Shown here: in pieces, positions 7,443-15,288 of the stretch
How positions within the stretch are numbered: position 1 is the first letter of the stretch
How the letters are laid out: every line of letters starts with the position of its first letter
Notes under the pieces: generated by a model
What the model was told of the DNA's origin: nothing
Databases searched by the model: none
What the model saw: the letters and a program-made list of their open reading frames with translations, nothing else
Program-made: the position numbers and the translations under genes
Source: PALSA-1355 sp031400775
Lineage (GTDB): Bacteria > Planctomycetota > Planctomycetia > Pirellulales > PALSA-1355
NCBI GenBank assembly: GCA_031400775.1
Contig: JANNQN010000385.1
Location: 1 to 33,312, forward strand
Direction of reading: 5' to 3'
Length of the DNA: 33,312 bases

Positions 7443-8351
7443 TTAGGAAAGCTCAGCTCGTACTTGCTCGAGCAGCTTTTTCGTCGCTCGAATGCCCTCG
7501 GGCTCGCTCAATTTCGAGCCTTCGTACTCGACGCCCACATATCCGTGATAGCCTGCCGCTAGCACGATTTTCATCATCCGTCGGTAGTCGGTCTTGGTCT
7601 CATTGCCCTGGGCATCGAAATCGTGGCTCTTCGCGCTCACGCCCTTGGCGGCCGGCATCATCTCCTCGACGGCCACATAGCGATCGTAGTCCTGGAAATT
7701 GCCGAAGTCGGGCAAAGTCCCGCAATTGGCCAAATTGACTCCCTTAATGACACCCATCAGCCACTTCCCGTTCGACGACAGGCCGCCATGATTTTCCACG
7801 ATGATGTTGAGTCCAAAGGGCATGGCATACTCCGACAGCCGACGCAGCCCATCGGTTGCTAGCTTTGCTTGCTCCTCGGGGGTTCCCTTAGAGTAGGCGT
7901 TGACGCGGATTGAGTGGCAACCGAGATACTTGGCGGCCTCGACCCAGGGATAGTGATTCTCGACAGCCTTGGTACGTTTCGCGGCGTCGGGATCGCCCAG
8001 ATAGCCCTCGTCATCGATCATGATCAACACGTTCTTGACCCCCTGATCGGCCGCCCTGGATTTCATCTCCGCCAGGTAGGTCTGGTCCTTGGCTTTGTCC
8101 TTGAAGAACTGGTTGACATACTCCACCGCATCGATGCCATATTCGGTCGTGGCCTGCTGGGCGAAGTCCAGATTCTTGAGCTTGCCAGCAAACAGCGACT
8201 TGTGCAGCGACCACTGGGCGAGCGAGATTTTGAAGGCCAGCGGCTTGTCGTCGGCTTGGGAGCGATTTTCGAGGAGCGAAGCGGCGGCCAGGCCGGCGCT
8301 AGCCAGGGCCGTGTGTCGCAGGAACCCGCGGCGATTCCAGGGAGTTTCCAT
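7443..8351 (-). CDS. Tat-exported sugar phosphate isomerase/epimerase family protein (TIM barrel)
   Basis: The 302-residue product starts METPWNRRGFLRHTALASAG, a twin-arginine signal (RRGFLRH) followed by an Ala/Leu stretch, so it is exported folded to the periplasm or cell surface. The mature part fits the xylose-isomerase-like AP-endonuclease 2 superfamily: AQWSLHKSLF near the first strand, GIDAVEYVNQF, IRVNAY, NIIVENHGGLSSN, LPDFGNF and GYVGVEYEGSKL. The conserved Glu, His and Asp residues there would bind a divalent metal. In this superfamily such enzymes isomerise or epimerise sugars or cyclitols. Substrate is unknown. The frame extends upstream to 8417, but the ATG at 8351 places the Tat motif correctly. 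It is the last gene of its transcript, ending at a strong terminator. Confidence 0.88.
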   Translation of the reverse strand: METPWNRRGFLRHTALASAGLAAASLLENRSQADDKPLAFKISLAQWSLHKSLFAGKLKNLDFAQQATTEYGIDAVEYVNQFFKDKAKDQTYLAEMKSRAADQGVKNVLIMIDDEGYLGDPDAAKRTKAVENHYPWVEAAKYLGCHSIRVNAYSKGTPEEQAKLATDGLRRLSEYAMPFGLNIIVENHGGLSSNGKWLMGVIKGVNLANCGTLPDFGNFQDYDRYVAVEEMMPAAKGVSAKSHDFDAQGNETKTDYRRMMKIVLAAGYHGYVGVEYEGSKLSEPEGIRATKKLLEQVRAELS

Positions 8352-8803
8352 AGAGATAACGTCCGTTTGATAAAGAGCGGCGGAAAGGATGGTCACGAAA
8401 CCGAGCCCTCGATCCACTGGGCTTTTGAAGAAGCCGGAAAATGCGGGGCCCGAGCGAGCAATTTAGTGCAATCCGCGGCGAAAGCAACAATGCGGCTGGC
8501 TGTTGAAATCACACTCCGCGGGCCCTGTCGGCGTGCTCGAAGTCCGGGGGCCCCGATAAAAGAGTCGTAACTCCAATCTAGTGTGCCGGTTACTAGTTTG
8601 ACGCCGGACGGGTTTCAAGGTTAAAATCGAAAAGTCGGAGCGTGCACTCGCATCGCAGGCGGTCGTGTTGGACAGTCGTTCCACTAGCCTGCGGCAGCGC
8701 CAAATCGCGATTGGCCACATCACACATATCGCGATCGGGGGAGTGCTGGGTTCGGCAGTCGAGCGCGGACCCAAGCAATTCCGCGCGGGGGCCGAGGACG
8801 ATA
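8352..8803. other. Divergent intergenic region
   Basis: The ~450 bp between the Tat-exported isomerase and the Ser/Thr kinase should carry both promoters. A sigma70-like promoter for the kinase is visible at 8598-8627. The kinase reading frame stays open from 8642, but the residues there (CWTVVPLACGSAK) are not kinase-like, and a well-placed ribosome binding site exists only before 8804. The stretch is therefore read as a ~170-nt leader. Confidence 0.45.
8598..8627 (+). promoter_or_regulatory. Sigma70-like promoter upstream of the Ser/Thr kinase
   Basis: TTGACG at 8598-8603 and TAAAAT at 8622-8627 are separated by 18 nt. The predicted start is near 8634, leaving a leader of ~170 nt before the ATG at 8804. 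Confidence 0.45.
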
Positions 8804-11665
8804 ATGAGCGAACGATCGAGCCACAAGTCCGCGCCGCCGCCACCGGCTCCGGCCCCTTCGTCGCCCGGCTCCAGCTTGACGGGAAAAAGCGGCGGCGAAG
8901 GCTCTGGCGCCCCCTCGGGCTCCGATGGTCAAATGACCATCATCTCGTCGCGCCAGCCGCTTCCGCGGCTGCCGATCGGGCGCGACGATTCGCCGCTCGA
9001 GACGCGCGGCCTGCTGGAAGGCGAGCAGCTCGGCCAGTTTCTGCTCGAGAAGTTCGTCGGCGGCGGCGGCATGGGAGTCGTCTTTCGCGCGCTCGACACC
9101 ACGCTCAACCGACAGGTCGCCGTCAAGGTGCTGTCGCGCGATCAATCGGCCGACGAGGAAACGTTGCGTCGCTTTCGCAACGAAGCCCAATCGGCCGCCC
9201 GACTGAATCACGAGAATATCGCCCGCGTCCACTACGTCGGCGAAGACCGGGGCGTGCATTACATCGTCTTCGAGTTTATCGAGGGGGTGAACATTCGAGA
9301 CCTGGTCGAGCGCGACGGCCCGCTCCCTCTGGACGACGCGCTCAGCTTCACCTACCAGATTGCCCAGGCTTTAGAGCATGCCAGCCAGCGTGCGGTCATC
9401 CACCGCGATATCAAGCCCTCGAACGTACTGATTACGCCCGACGGCAAGGCCAAGCTGGTGGACATGGGTCTGGCTCGGTTGAACCAGGTGGCGCAAGCCG
9501 ACAACGACCTGACGGCCAGCGGCGTGACCCTGGGAACTTTCGACTATATCTCGCCGGAGCAGGCCCGAGATCCGCGCAGCGCCGACGTGCGCAGCGACTT
9601 GTATTCGCTTGGCTGTTCCTTCTTCTACATGCTGACCGGCCGTCCGCCGTTTCCAGACGGCACGGTGTTGCAAAAGCTGTTGCAGCACCAGGCCGATCAT
9701 CCGCCGGACCCGCGCGGCGTGCGGCCCGAGTTGCCCAGCGACGTGGCGCGCATCCTGGCTCGGCTCTTGTCCAAGAATCCTGCGCACCGCTATCAGCAGG
9801 CAGAGGAGTTGAGCAACGAGCTCGTGACGTTGGGCGACAAGCTGGGAATCCAGCTCAACTCGTCGCGAACCCATTGGGCGCCGGCGCGTTCATTGGGTCC
9901 TCTGAGCGGATGGCAGCGGCATTTGCCCTGGGCCGTTCCGCTGGCGGTGTTGTTCTTGACCGTTATTGGCCTGGATTTCTACTGGTCCGCCGAGCCGACC
10001 GAAGTCGTGGGCCCCGTGCAACTGCCCGCTGCCGCGGTGCGAATTCCAAGGTCGGAGCCAGTTGGGCCGACGACCGACAGCAACGCTCCTAGCTCGCAGC
10101 CGGCCGCGCAGCCCTCGCCATTAGCACCGGCCGCCGGCGGTTTGCGCGGCCCAGCGCCGGGCGAAAACGAACCCGCGCGTGCCGAGCCGGCGCCTGCGGC
10201 CAAATCGCCCGTGGACGAACCGGACACACGCGCATTCTGGCAGCGCTTCATCGACCCCTTCGGCACCGGCAACCTCGAGCAGTTGCGAGCGCGGATGTCC
10301 GAAGCGGCCAGCCGCGCCGCACGGAATTCGCCTGGAACGGCTCCCCCTGCGCCGGCCACGGATGCGCCGACTTCGAACGCCGTATCGCAACCTGGCCCCG
10401 TGTTGAACGTTCCGCCGGCGGCGCGGGAGAATGTACTGGTCGTGGGCGACGCGGCCACTAGCGGGCACACCTTTGCCAGCTTGCACGCAGCCTGCAACGT
10501 CGCCAAGAGCGGGGACGTTATCGAACTTCGCTTCGATGGCCGTCGACAGGAGCGGCCGATCGTCATCTCGAACATCAAGCTCACGATTCGCGCCGGCGAA
10601 CGCTATCAGCCGGTGGTGGTCTTTCGACCTGAGCCAGACCTGGTTCCTTTGAAGTATCCGCCCACGATGTTCAGCATCTCTGGTGGCCAGTTGTACGTAA
10701 CCGGGGTTCACTGGGAGCTGGACCTGCCGCGCAACGTGTCCTCGGACTGGGCGCTGTTCGAAACCCGAGGGGCCGAGCTGCTGCAGTTTCAACGCTGCAC
10801 GTTCACGATTCGCAACGCGTCGCTTGGGCAAACCGCCTATCACGCCGGCGTGGCATTCTTTGACATCAAGTCGCCGGCCGGCGCCGGCGGAATGGCGATG
10901 GACACGGACGCGATGGAGCAGCAAATCCTGACGATCAACCTGCAGCACTGCCTGGCCCGAGGCGAAGCCGCCTTTCTGCGGGCCAACGACCTGCAAGCCG
11001 TGCGGCTGAATTGGGACAACGGGTTGTTCGCCAGCAGCGAACGACTGCTGACCACGGCTGGCGGACCTTCACAACCCCGGCAGTTGGGGCACGTGCAGAT
11101 CAACCTGCGGCACGTCACCGCCATGGTCCTCGGCGGACTGGCCCTGCTCATCAATAGCGAAGACGCCCCATATCAACTGCTCACCGAGATCAATAGCGAC
11201 GATAGCATTATCGTTTCGACCGCAACGCCGCCCCTGGTTGAGCAGCGCGGCTCGAACAGCGCGGAAGAGTTTCGGTCTCGGCTGCAGTGGAGCGGAAGCC
11301 GTGACTTTTTTGACGGAATCGACGTATTCTGGCAGATCCAGAACACGGCCGGGCTATCGGCCCCGAAGCAGATGCGCTTCGACGATTGGCAAACTCACTG
11401 GGGCGGTCAAAGCCGCTCGCAGACATTTCGCAAGAATCACGAGTACTGGAGAAGTCTGCCGGAAGCCGAGCGCCCGTTTCATTCGCACGTGGCGGGAGAC
11501 TACGAGTTGGATCGGAGTCTGACAAATCCCGCGATCGGGAGCGGCAGCGATGGAATGGATGCCGGTTGCCTGCTAAAGCAATTGCCGCCGCTAGTAGCCC
11601 TCTCGCCCGACGAAGCCAAACCAAGACTGCCGAGGGCGGACGAGAAGTCGGATTCGGTCAAGTGA
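8804..11665 (+). CDS. Transmembrane Ser/Thr protein kinase with beta-helix-like ectodomain
   Basis: The product is 953 residues from the ATG at 8804, which has GAGGA 6 nt upstream. After a ~75-residue Pro/Ser-rich N terminus comes a Hanks-type kinase domain (~77-345). It has the Gly-rich loop VGGGGMGVVF, lysine 108 in VAVKVL, the catalytic loop HRDIKPSNVL with D202, the metal site DMG at 220-222 (DFG in most kinases) and ISPEQ in place of APE. One transmembrane helix spans ~376-394. A Pro/Ala-rich linker (~400-590) leads to a ~350-residue outer domain starting near NVAKSGDVIELRFDGRRQ. Its repeated short strands (VISNIKLTIRAG, MFSISGGQLYVTG) suggest a right-handed parallel beta-helix, perhaps glycan-binding. 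This is a typical planctomycete layout: cytoplasmic kinase, exported sensor. Targets are unknown. Confidence 0.9.
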   Translation: MSERSSHKSAPPPPAPAPSSPGSSLTGKSGGEGSGAPSGSDGQMTIISSRQPLPRLPIGRDDSPLETRGLLEGEQLGQFLLEKFVGGGGMGVVFRALDTTLNRQVAVKVLSRDQSADEETLRRFRNEAQSAARLNHENIARVHYVGEDRGVHYIVFEFIEGVNIRDLVERDGPLPLDDALSFTYQIAQALEHASQRAVIHRDIKPSNVLITPDGKAKLVDMGLARLNQVAQADNDLTASGVTLGTFDYISPEQARDPRSADVRSDLYSLGCSFFYMLTGRPPFPDGTVLQKLLQHQADHPPDPRGVRPELPSDVARILARLLSKNPAHRYQQAEELSNELVTLGDKLGIQLNSSRTHWAPARSLGPLSGWQRHLPWAVPLAVLFLTVIGLDFYWSAEPTEVVGPVQLPAAAVRIPRSEPVGPTTDSNAPSSQPAAQPSPLAPAAGGLRGPAPGENEPARAEPAPAAKSPVDEPDTRAFWQRFIDPFGTGNLEQLRARMSEAASRAARNSPGTAPPAPATDAPTSNAVSQPGPVLNVPPAARENVLVVGDAATSGHTFASLHAACNVAKSGDVIELRFDGRRQERPIVISNIKLTIRAGERYQPVVVFRPEPDLVPLKYPPTMFSISGGQLYVTGVHWELDLPRNVSSDWALFETRGAELLQFQRCTFTIRNASLGQTAYHAGVAFFDIKSPAGAGGMAMDTDAMEQQILTINLQHCLARGEAAFLRANDLQAVRLNWDNGLFASSERLLTTAGGPSQPRQLGHVQINLRHVTAMVLGGLALLINSEDAPYQLLTEINSDDSIIVSTATPPLVEQRGSNSAEEFRSRLQWSGSRDFFDGIDVFWQIQNTAGLSAPKQMRFDDWQTHWGGQSRSQTFRKNHEYWRSLPEAERPFHSHVAGDYELDRSLTNPAIGSGSDGMDAGCLLKQLPPLVALSPDEAKPRLPRADEKSDSVK

Positions 11666-11864
11666 ATGCTAAACCCTTGGCGTCGCGACGTTTAGTCGCA
11701 ACGGGGTGCGGTTCGCTTGACAGCTCTTGGCGCAGCAATTCTACTGGTTTCCACTAGCGGATGCCTACCAACTGAATCCCGCCTTTAATCTCGCGCCTTC
11801 CCACTCCCGCAGCCAAACTTCTGCTATCGTGGCAGGCCGACATCCTTTCGGAGATCAACGGTTT

Positions 11865-12287
11865 ATGAAGAATCTTTGTTTGTTGACCCTGTGCGGCTTC
11901 CTGGTGGGCGCCTTGACGTCCAGCGTCAAGCCGGTCTTCGGCATCGACGCTTTCAAGAAAGAGTTTGTCGCCAAGTACGTCAAGAAGGAGCCTGCCACCG
12001 ACGAGGAAAAAGCTTTGTCTGCGGCAGTCACCAAGGCCAATTGCAATGTTTGCCACGTCGGCAAGACCAAGAAAGTCCGCAACGAGTACGGCAAGGCACT
12101 CGATGAGCTGTTGGATAAGAAGGCCGACATCAAAAATGCCGCTAAAATCCAAGAGGCCTTGGACAAGGTCGGCGCCATGAAGTCCGATCCCAAGAACGAC
12201 GCTTCGCCGACTTTCGGCGAGCTGATTGGCAAAGGCAAGCTGCCCGGCGGCGAAGGATCTGCCGAGACCGCGGCCGCCGGCAACTAA
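11865..12287 (+). CDS. Small secreted protein with a single c-type haem motif
   Basis: The 140-residue product has a short signal peptide (MKNLCLLTLCGFLVGALTSS) and one CxxCH haem-attachment motif, C60-N-V-C63-H64. Lys-rich helices follow (KYVKKEPATDEEKALS, EYGKALDELLDKK, AAKIQEALDKVGAMK). A class I cytochrome would need a downstream Met ligand; M at KVGAMKSD is a candidate. It probably carries electrons in the periplasm, although a degenerate or regulatory haem protein is possible. The ATG at 11865 has GGAG ~10 nt upstream. The longer in-frame extension to 11727 has no signal-like features. A strong terminator closes the gene. Confidence 0.8.
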   Translation: MKNLCLLTLCGFLVGALTSSVKPVFGIDAFKKEFVAKYVKKEPATDEEKALSAAVTKANCNVCHVGKTKKVRNEYGKALDELLDKKADIKNAAKIQEALDKVGAMKSDPKNDASPTFGELIGKGKLPGGEGSAETAAAGN

Positions 12288-12316
12288 ACGCGAAAGAGAA
12301 TTCGAGAATTTCCGAA

Positions 12317-12352
12317 GCGGGCTGGGACCACAAATCCCGGCCCGCTTTTTTT
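12317..12352 (+). terminator. Rho-independent terminator after the cytochrome-like gene
   Basis: GCGGGCTGGGA and TCCCGGCCCGC pair in an 11-bp stem with one G-U, around a 7-nt loop, followed by seven T residues. It starts 30 nt after the stop at 12287. Confidence 0.93.
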
Positions 12353-12375
12353 GCGCGCCCCCGGGATAGCGGGCC

Positions 12376-14085
12376 TTATCGATCGGTGGCCGGAACATCC
12401 CGCGCCAGCAGGTCGACGTAGTGGGCCCCTGCCCTGGTCTGGTCGCGCTCGACGCTCGCTTCGACGCGATACTGTCCGGGCTCGAGCCGTACCGATTCGA
12501 ACTTCGCGCGATCGGCCTGCGCCGCCAACGGCTGGGTCTGCTCGATCTGGCCGATCCGCAACCGGACTGTGCGGGCAGTCTGTTCCGCCGGCGTTCGCAC
12601 CGTGATGTCGTACAAACCGGCCTGGGCGACTTCAACCTCCCAGTACCCAAGCCCGTCGTTGCGCCTGCCGGCCTGTGGACCTCGCCAATCCTGCCGCGTC
12701 AAGGTCACGGGGTTTTCGTGCTTGGTGCCAACGAAGATGCGAGGCACGGGAAAGCCGCGAGTGGCGCTCACTTCGGCGAACCAGGCCTCGTAGGCGGCCT
12801 TCATTTCCGCGGCCCGTTGCGGGTGGTTTTCGACGACGTTGTGAAGTTCTCCAGGATCGACCGCCATGTCGTACAAAGCCCAAGCCTGGTCGAACTGCTC
12901 TTTGTCGCCACGCCCCTCGGGCTGCACCAGCTTGAACCGCGGCCCCCGCACGGCGCAGGCGCGAAACGGCTGGGGACGGTCGCCGCGATGCCATTGAAAG
13001 AACAACAATCGCTCCGGTAGCGCCACTTGTTCCCGTAGTAAGACCGGCAAAAGGTTGACGCCGTCCAGCTTGAGATCCTGCGGCGCGGAAACGTGGCAGG
13101 CGGCCAACAGCGTGGGCACGATGTCGATGTGAGCCGCCACCGCGTCGATCTTGCCGCCGGCCTGAAACTTTCCGGGCCACCGCAGCAGGCACGGCACGTG
13201 AATGCCGCCGTCGTGCACCGACCCTTTCAGATCGTTCAATATCCCGTTGTAGCGCCGCACCTGCGGACCGTTGTCCGTCAAAAAAACGACAATCGTGTTG
13301 TCCGCGAGCTTTAACTCCTCGAGCTTCGCCAGCAAGCGGCCGATATTGTCGTCGATGTTTGCCACCATTCCATAGAGCTTTGCCGTGTCGTCGTCCAACG
13401 ACATGCCTTTGTATCGCTCGTGATACTCCTTGGGGACCTGCAGCGGAGTATGCGGACAATTGAACGCCAGATAGGCGAAGAAGGGCTCCTCGCGCCGCTG
13501 GGCGATGAATCGGATCGCGGCGTCGGTGAAAACGTCACTGCAGTAGCCTTGGGTTTTTACTTCGCGGCCGTTGAGAACCAGCGTGGGATCGAAGTAGCTG
13601 TTGCCAGGCGGATCGGCCGGCTGGCCGACGCCTCCGCCGCGATGCACCAGGGCCTCGGAAAATCCCTGATCGATCGCGCGCGAAGGGTAGTTGTCGCCCA
13701 GGTGCCACTTGCCAAAGATCCCCGTGCGGTAGCCCGCGTTCGATAGCAATTCGGCTAGCGTCGTTTCGTCGGCGGCCATCGTCGCGCGACCCAGGTACGT
13801 ATCGATCGCGCCGGTGCGATAGTTGTAGCGACCGGTCATCAGGCTAGCTCGCGTGGGAGTACACACGGGCGAGACATAGAACTGGGTGAGCTCAACGCTT
13901 TGACTGGCCAACCGATCCAGGTACGGGGTCTTCAGGTGCGGATTGCCATGAAAGCTGAAGTCACCCCACCCCTGGTCATCCGTCATGATCAAAATGACGT
14001 TGGGCCGCCCCGTGTCGGCTGCCGGCGAGAAAGTGGGTCGGAGGAGAATAAGCGCCAACAGCAGAAGGCCAAATGCAATTCTCAT
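12376..14085 (-). CDS. Secreted arylsulfatase (formylglycine-dependent)
   Basis: The 569-residue product has a Sec signal peptide (LLLLALILLRPTFSPAAD). It is a type I sulfatase hydrolysing sulfate esters, probably of algal or animal polysaccharides. Visible motifs are RPNVILIMTDDQGWGDF with the Ca2+-binding D36-D37, the core C75-T-P-T-R79-ASLMTGR whose cysteine is oxidised to formylglycine, GKWHLGD with its conserved Lys and His, and FLTDNGPQ completing the metal site. The C-terminal ~120 residues after the sulfatase fold (LGYWEVEVAQAGLYDITVRT and so on) look like an added beta-sandwich, possibly carbohydrate-binding. The start gives a proper signal peptide. It stands alone, convergent with the cytochrome-like gene. 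Confidence 0.94.
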   Translation of the reverse strand: MRIAFGLLLLALILLRPTFSPAADTGRPNVILIMTDDQGWGDFSFHGNPHLKTPYLDRLASQSVELTQFYVSPVCTPTRASLMTGRYNYRTGAIDTYLGRATMAADETTLAELLSNAGYRTGIFGKWHLGDNYPSRAIDQGFSEALVHRGGGVGQPADPPGNSYFDPTLVLNGREVKTQGYCSDVFTDAAIRFIAQRREEPFFAYLAFNCPHTPLQVPKEYHERYKGMSLDDDTAKLYGMVANIDDNIGRLLAKLEELKLADNTIVVFLTDNGPQVRRYNGILNDLKGSVHDGGIHVPCLLRWPGKFQAGGKIDAVAAHIDIVPTLLAACHVSAPQDLKLDGVNLLPVLLREQVALPERLLFFQWHRGDRPQPFRACAVRGPRFKLVQPEGRGDKEQFDQAWALYDMAVDPGELHNVVENHPQRAAEMKAAYEAWFAEVSATRGFPVPRIFVGTKHENPVTLTRQDWRGPQAGRRNDGLGYWEVEVAQAGLYDITVRTPAEQTARTVRLRIGQIEQTQPLAAQADRAKFESVRLEPGQYRVEASVERDQTRAGAHYVDLLARDVPATDR

Positions 14086-14247
14086 GAGGATCGCCAGAAA
14101 GCAGCAGGATCATTTCGACGGTGTGCCATTAGCTTAACACACCTGGAACCGAAATCGCACCTGTCGGGATAGCGCGAAGCGGATCGTCGCGACCCGCGAA
14201 CGCTCGTCGCCGAAGATCGTCGGCGAATCGAACGAGGCCAGTGCCGA

Positions 14248-14976
14248 TTATCGGCCCGGGGCGCCTTCTACCGGCGACAGCCAATTGGCCGTGCGGTGTG
14301 CCGGCGAATGCTCAGTCAGCATTTGCTGCTGAGTGGCCTGATGCATGCGACGCAAGATCTGGTAGTCGGAACCGCGCGCGAATTCGCAGCCCACCATTTG
14401 CTTGGGGCCGACCGAAAGGTTCCAACGCACCTTGAGCTGAATGCGAACTTCCTCGCCGTGCAACGAGCCAAACACGCAGACCTCACGCGTGTTCTTGGGC
14501 GCTTCGCTGGTGGTCAGGCAAAGTCCTCCCTCGGAAAAATCGCTGACGATGGCCGGTAATCGCGGCTTGTCCGCCTGCAATTGCACACCCACATAGATTT
14601 GGGTCCGCTCGCGCACGCTCTTGCGGCGATTCAATACCCCACTGTCGATCCACCGTTGGAACAACTCATTGCCCAGCGGAGCCTTGAAATTGCATCCCAG
14701 CAGCCAATCTCCAGCCGGATTCGGTCGCGCCCAGTGGATCTCGGCCGGCAACATGAGCGCCGGTTTCAATCGGTGACTGGCGAGCGAAATGCGGCACTCG
14801 TATCGCAACTCCGGCGGCCCGGGAATCAACAGCTTCGCGCCGATCTGCGAGATCTCGCGCAGCTCGGCCGCGATCGAGTCGACCGACTGCGGATCGACCG
14901 GCAGAATCGCGGCTTGAACCAGTTCCACGTTGACCAGCGCATAGCAAGGGCGCCGGCGATCTGTTGATTGCGTCAT
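14248..14976 (-). CDS. Tandem PilZ-domain protein
   Basis: The 242-residue product carries two PilZ-like beta-barrels. The first (~30-115) contains REISQIGAKLLI, EIHWARPNPAGDWLLGC and NFKAPLG but lacks the N-terminal Arg motif. The second (~116-215) has the full c-di-GMP signature: RRKSVRERTQ (RxxxR) and DFSEGG (D/N-x-S-x-x-G), then KVRWNLSVGPKQMVGCEF. PilZ proteins bind cyclic di-GMP and modulate motility, adhesion or polysaccharide synthesis. Here the second barrel could bind the nucleotide while the first may serve dimerisation, which is inference. It has no signal or membrane segment, so it is cytoplasmic. It is divergent from the DXS/terpene cyclase gene, with a 312-nt spacer. Confidence 0.85.
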   Translation of the reverse strand: MTQSTDRRRPCYALVNVELVQAAILPVDPQSVDSIAAELREISQIGAKLLIPGPPELRYECRISLASHRLKPALMLPAEIHWARPNPAGDWLLGCNFKAPLGNELFQRWIDSGVLNRRKSVRERTQIYVGVQLQADKPRLPAIVSDFSEGGLCLTTSEAPKNTREVCVFGSLHGEEVRIQLKVRWNLSVGPKQMVGCEFARGSDYQILRRMHQATQQQMLTEHSPAHRTANWLSPVEGAPGR

Positions 14977-15288
14977 GGAAGTCTCTACCCCGTACTTGAC
15001 TAGCGGCCAGTGCCGGGCGACATGAAAGTTTAGCTCACGGCCACGGCGACTGAATTGGAAGTTCCGTCATGGCCCTTACAATCCGCCCGCTCGACGCCTC
15101 TTTCGCCGCTTTCGCCATCGTTGCGACGTTCGCGCAATTCTTACAGAAACGCGCGCATCGCCGAGAAAAACGTGGACATTCGACAGCGCGAATTGCCATA
15201 ATCGACTTCGCTGTCTTTTCGCAATTGCCGCAAAAAGTGGCAATGATCATCTCTCAACATTTCTCGCATTTACGGGGCAAACCTAGTC
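14977..15288. other. Divergent intergenic region upstream of the terpene cyclase fusion
   Basis: The region must contain promoters for the PilZ gene and for the fusion gene at 15289. It contains an inverted repeat GACAGCG/CGCTGTC around 15180-15213 followed by TTTT, and the motif AATTGCC occurs twice (15189-15195 and 15224-15230). A 21-bp segment at 15033-15053 recurs with 19 identities at 27202-27222. Short ORFs on both strands (15035-15311) lack support. Confidence 0.4.
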
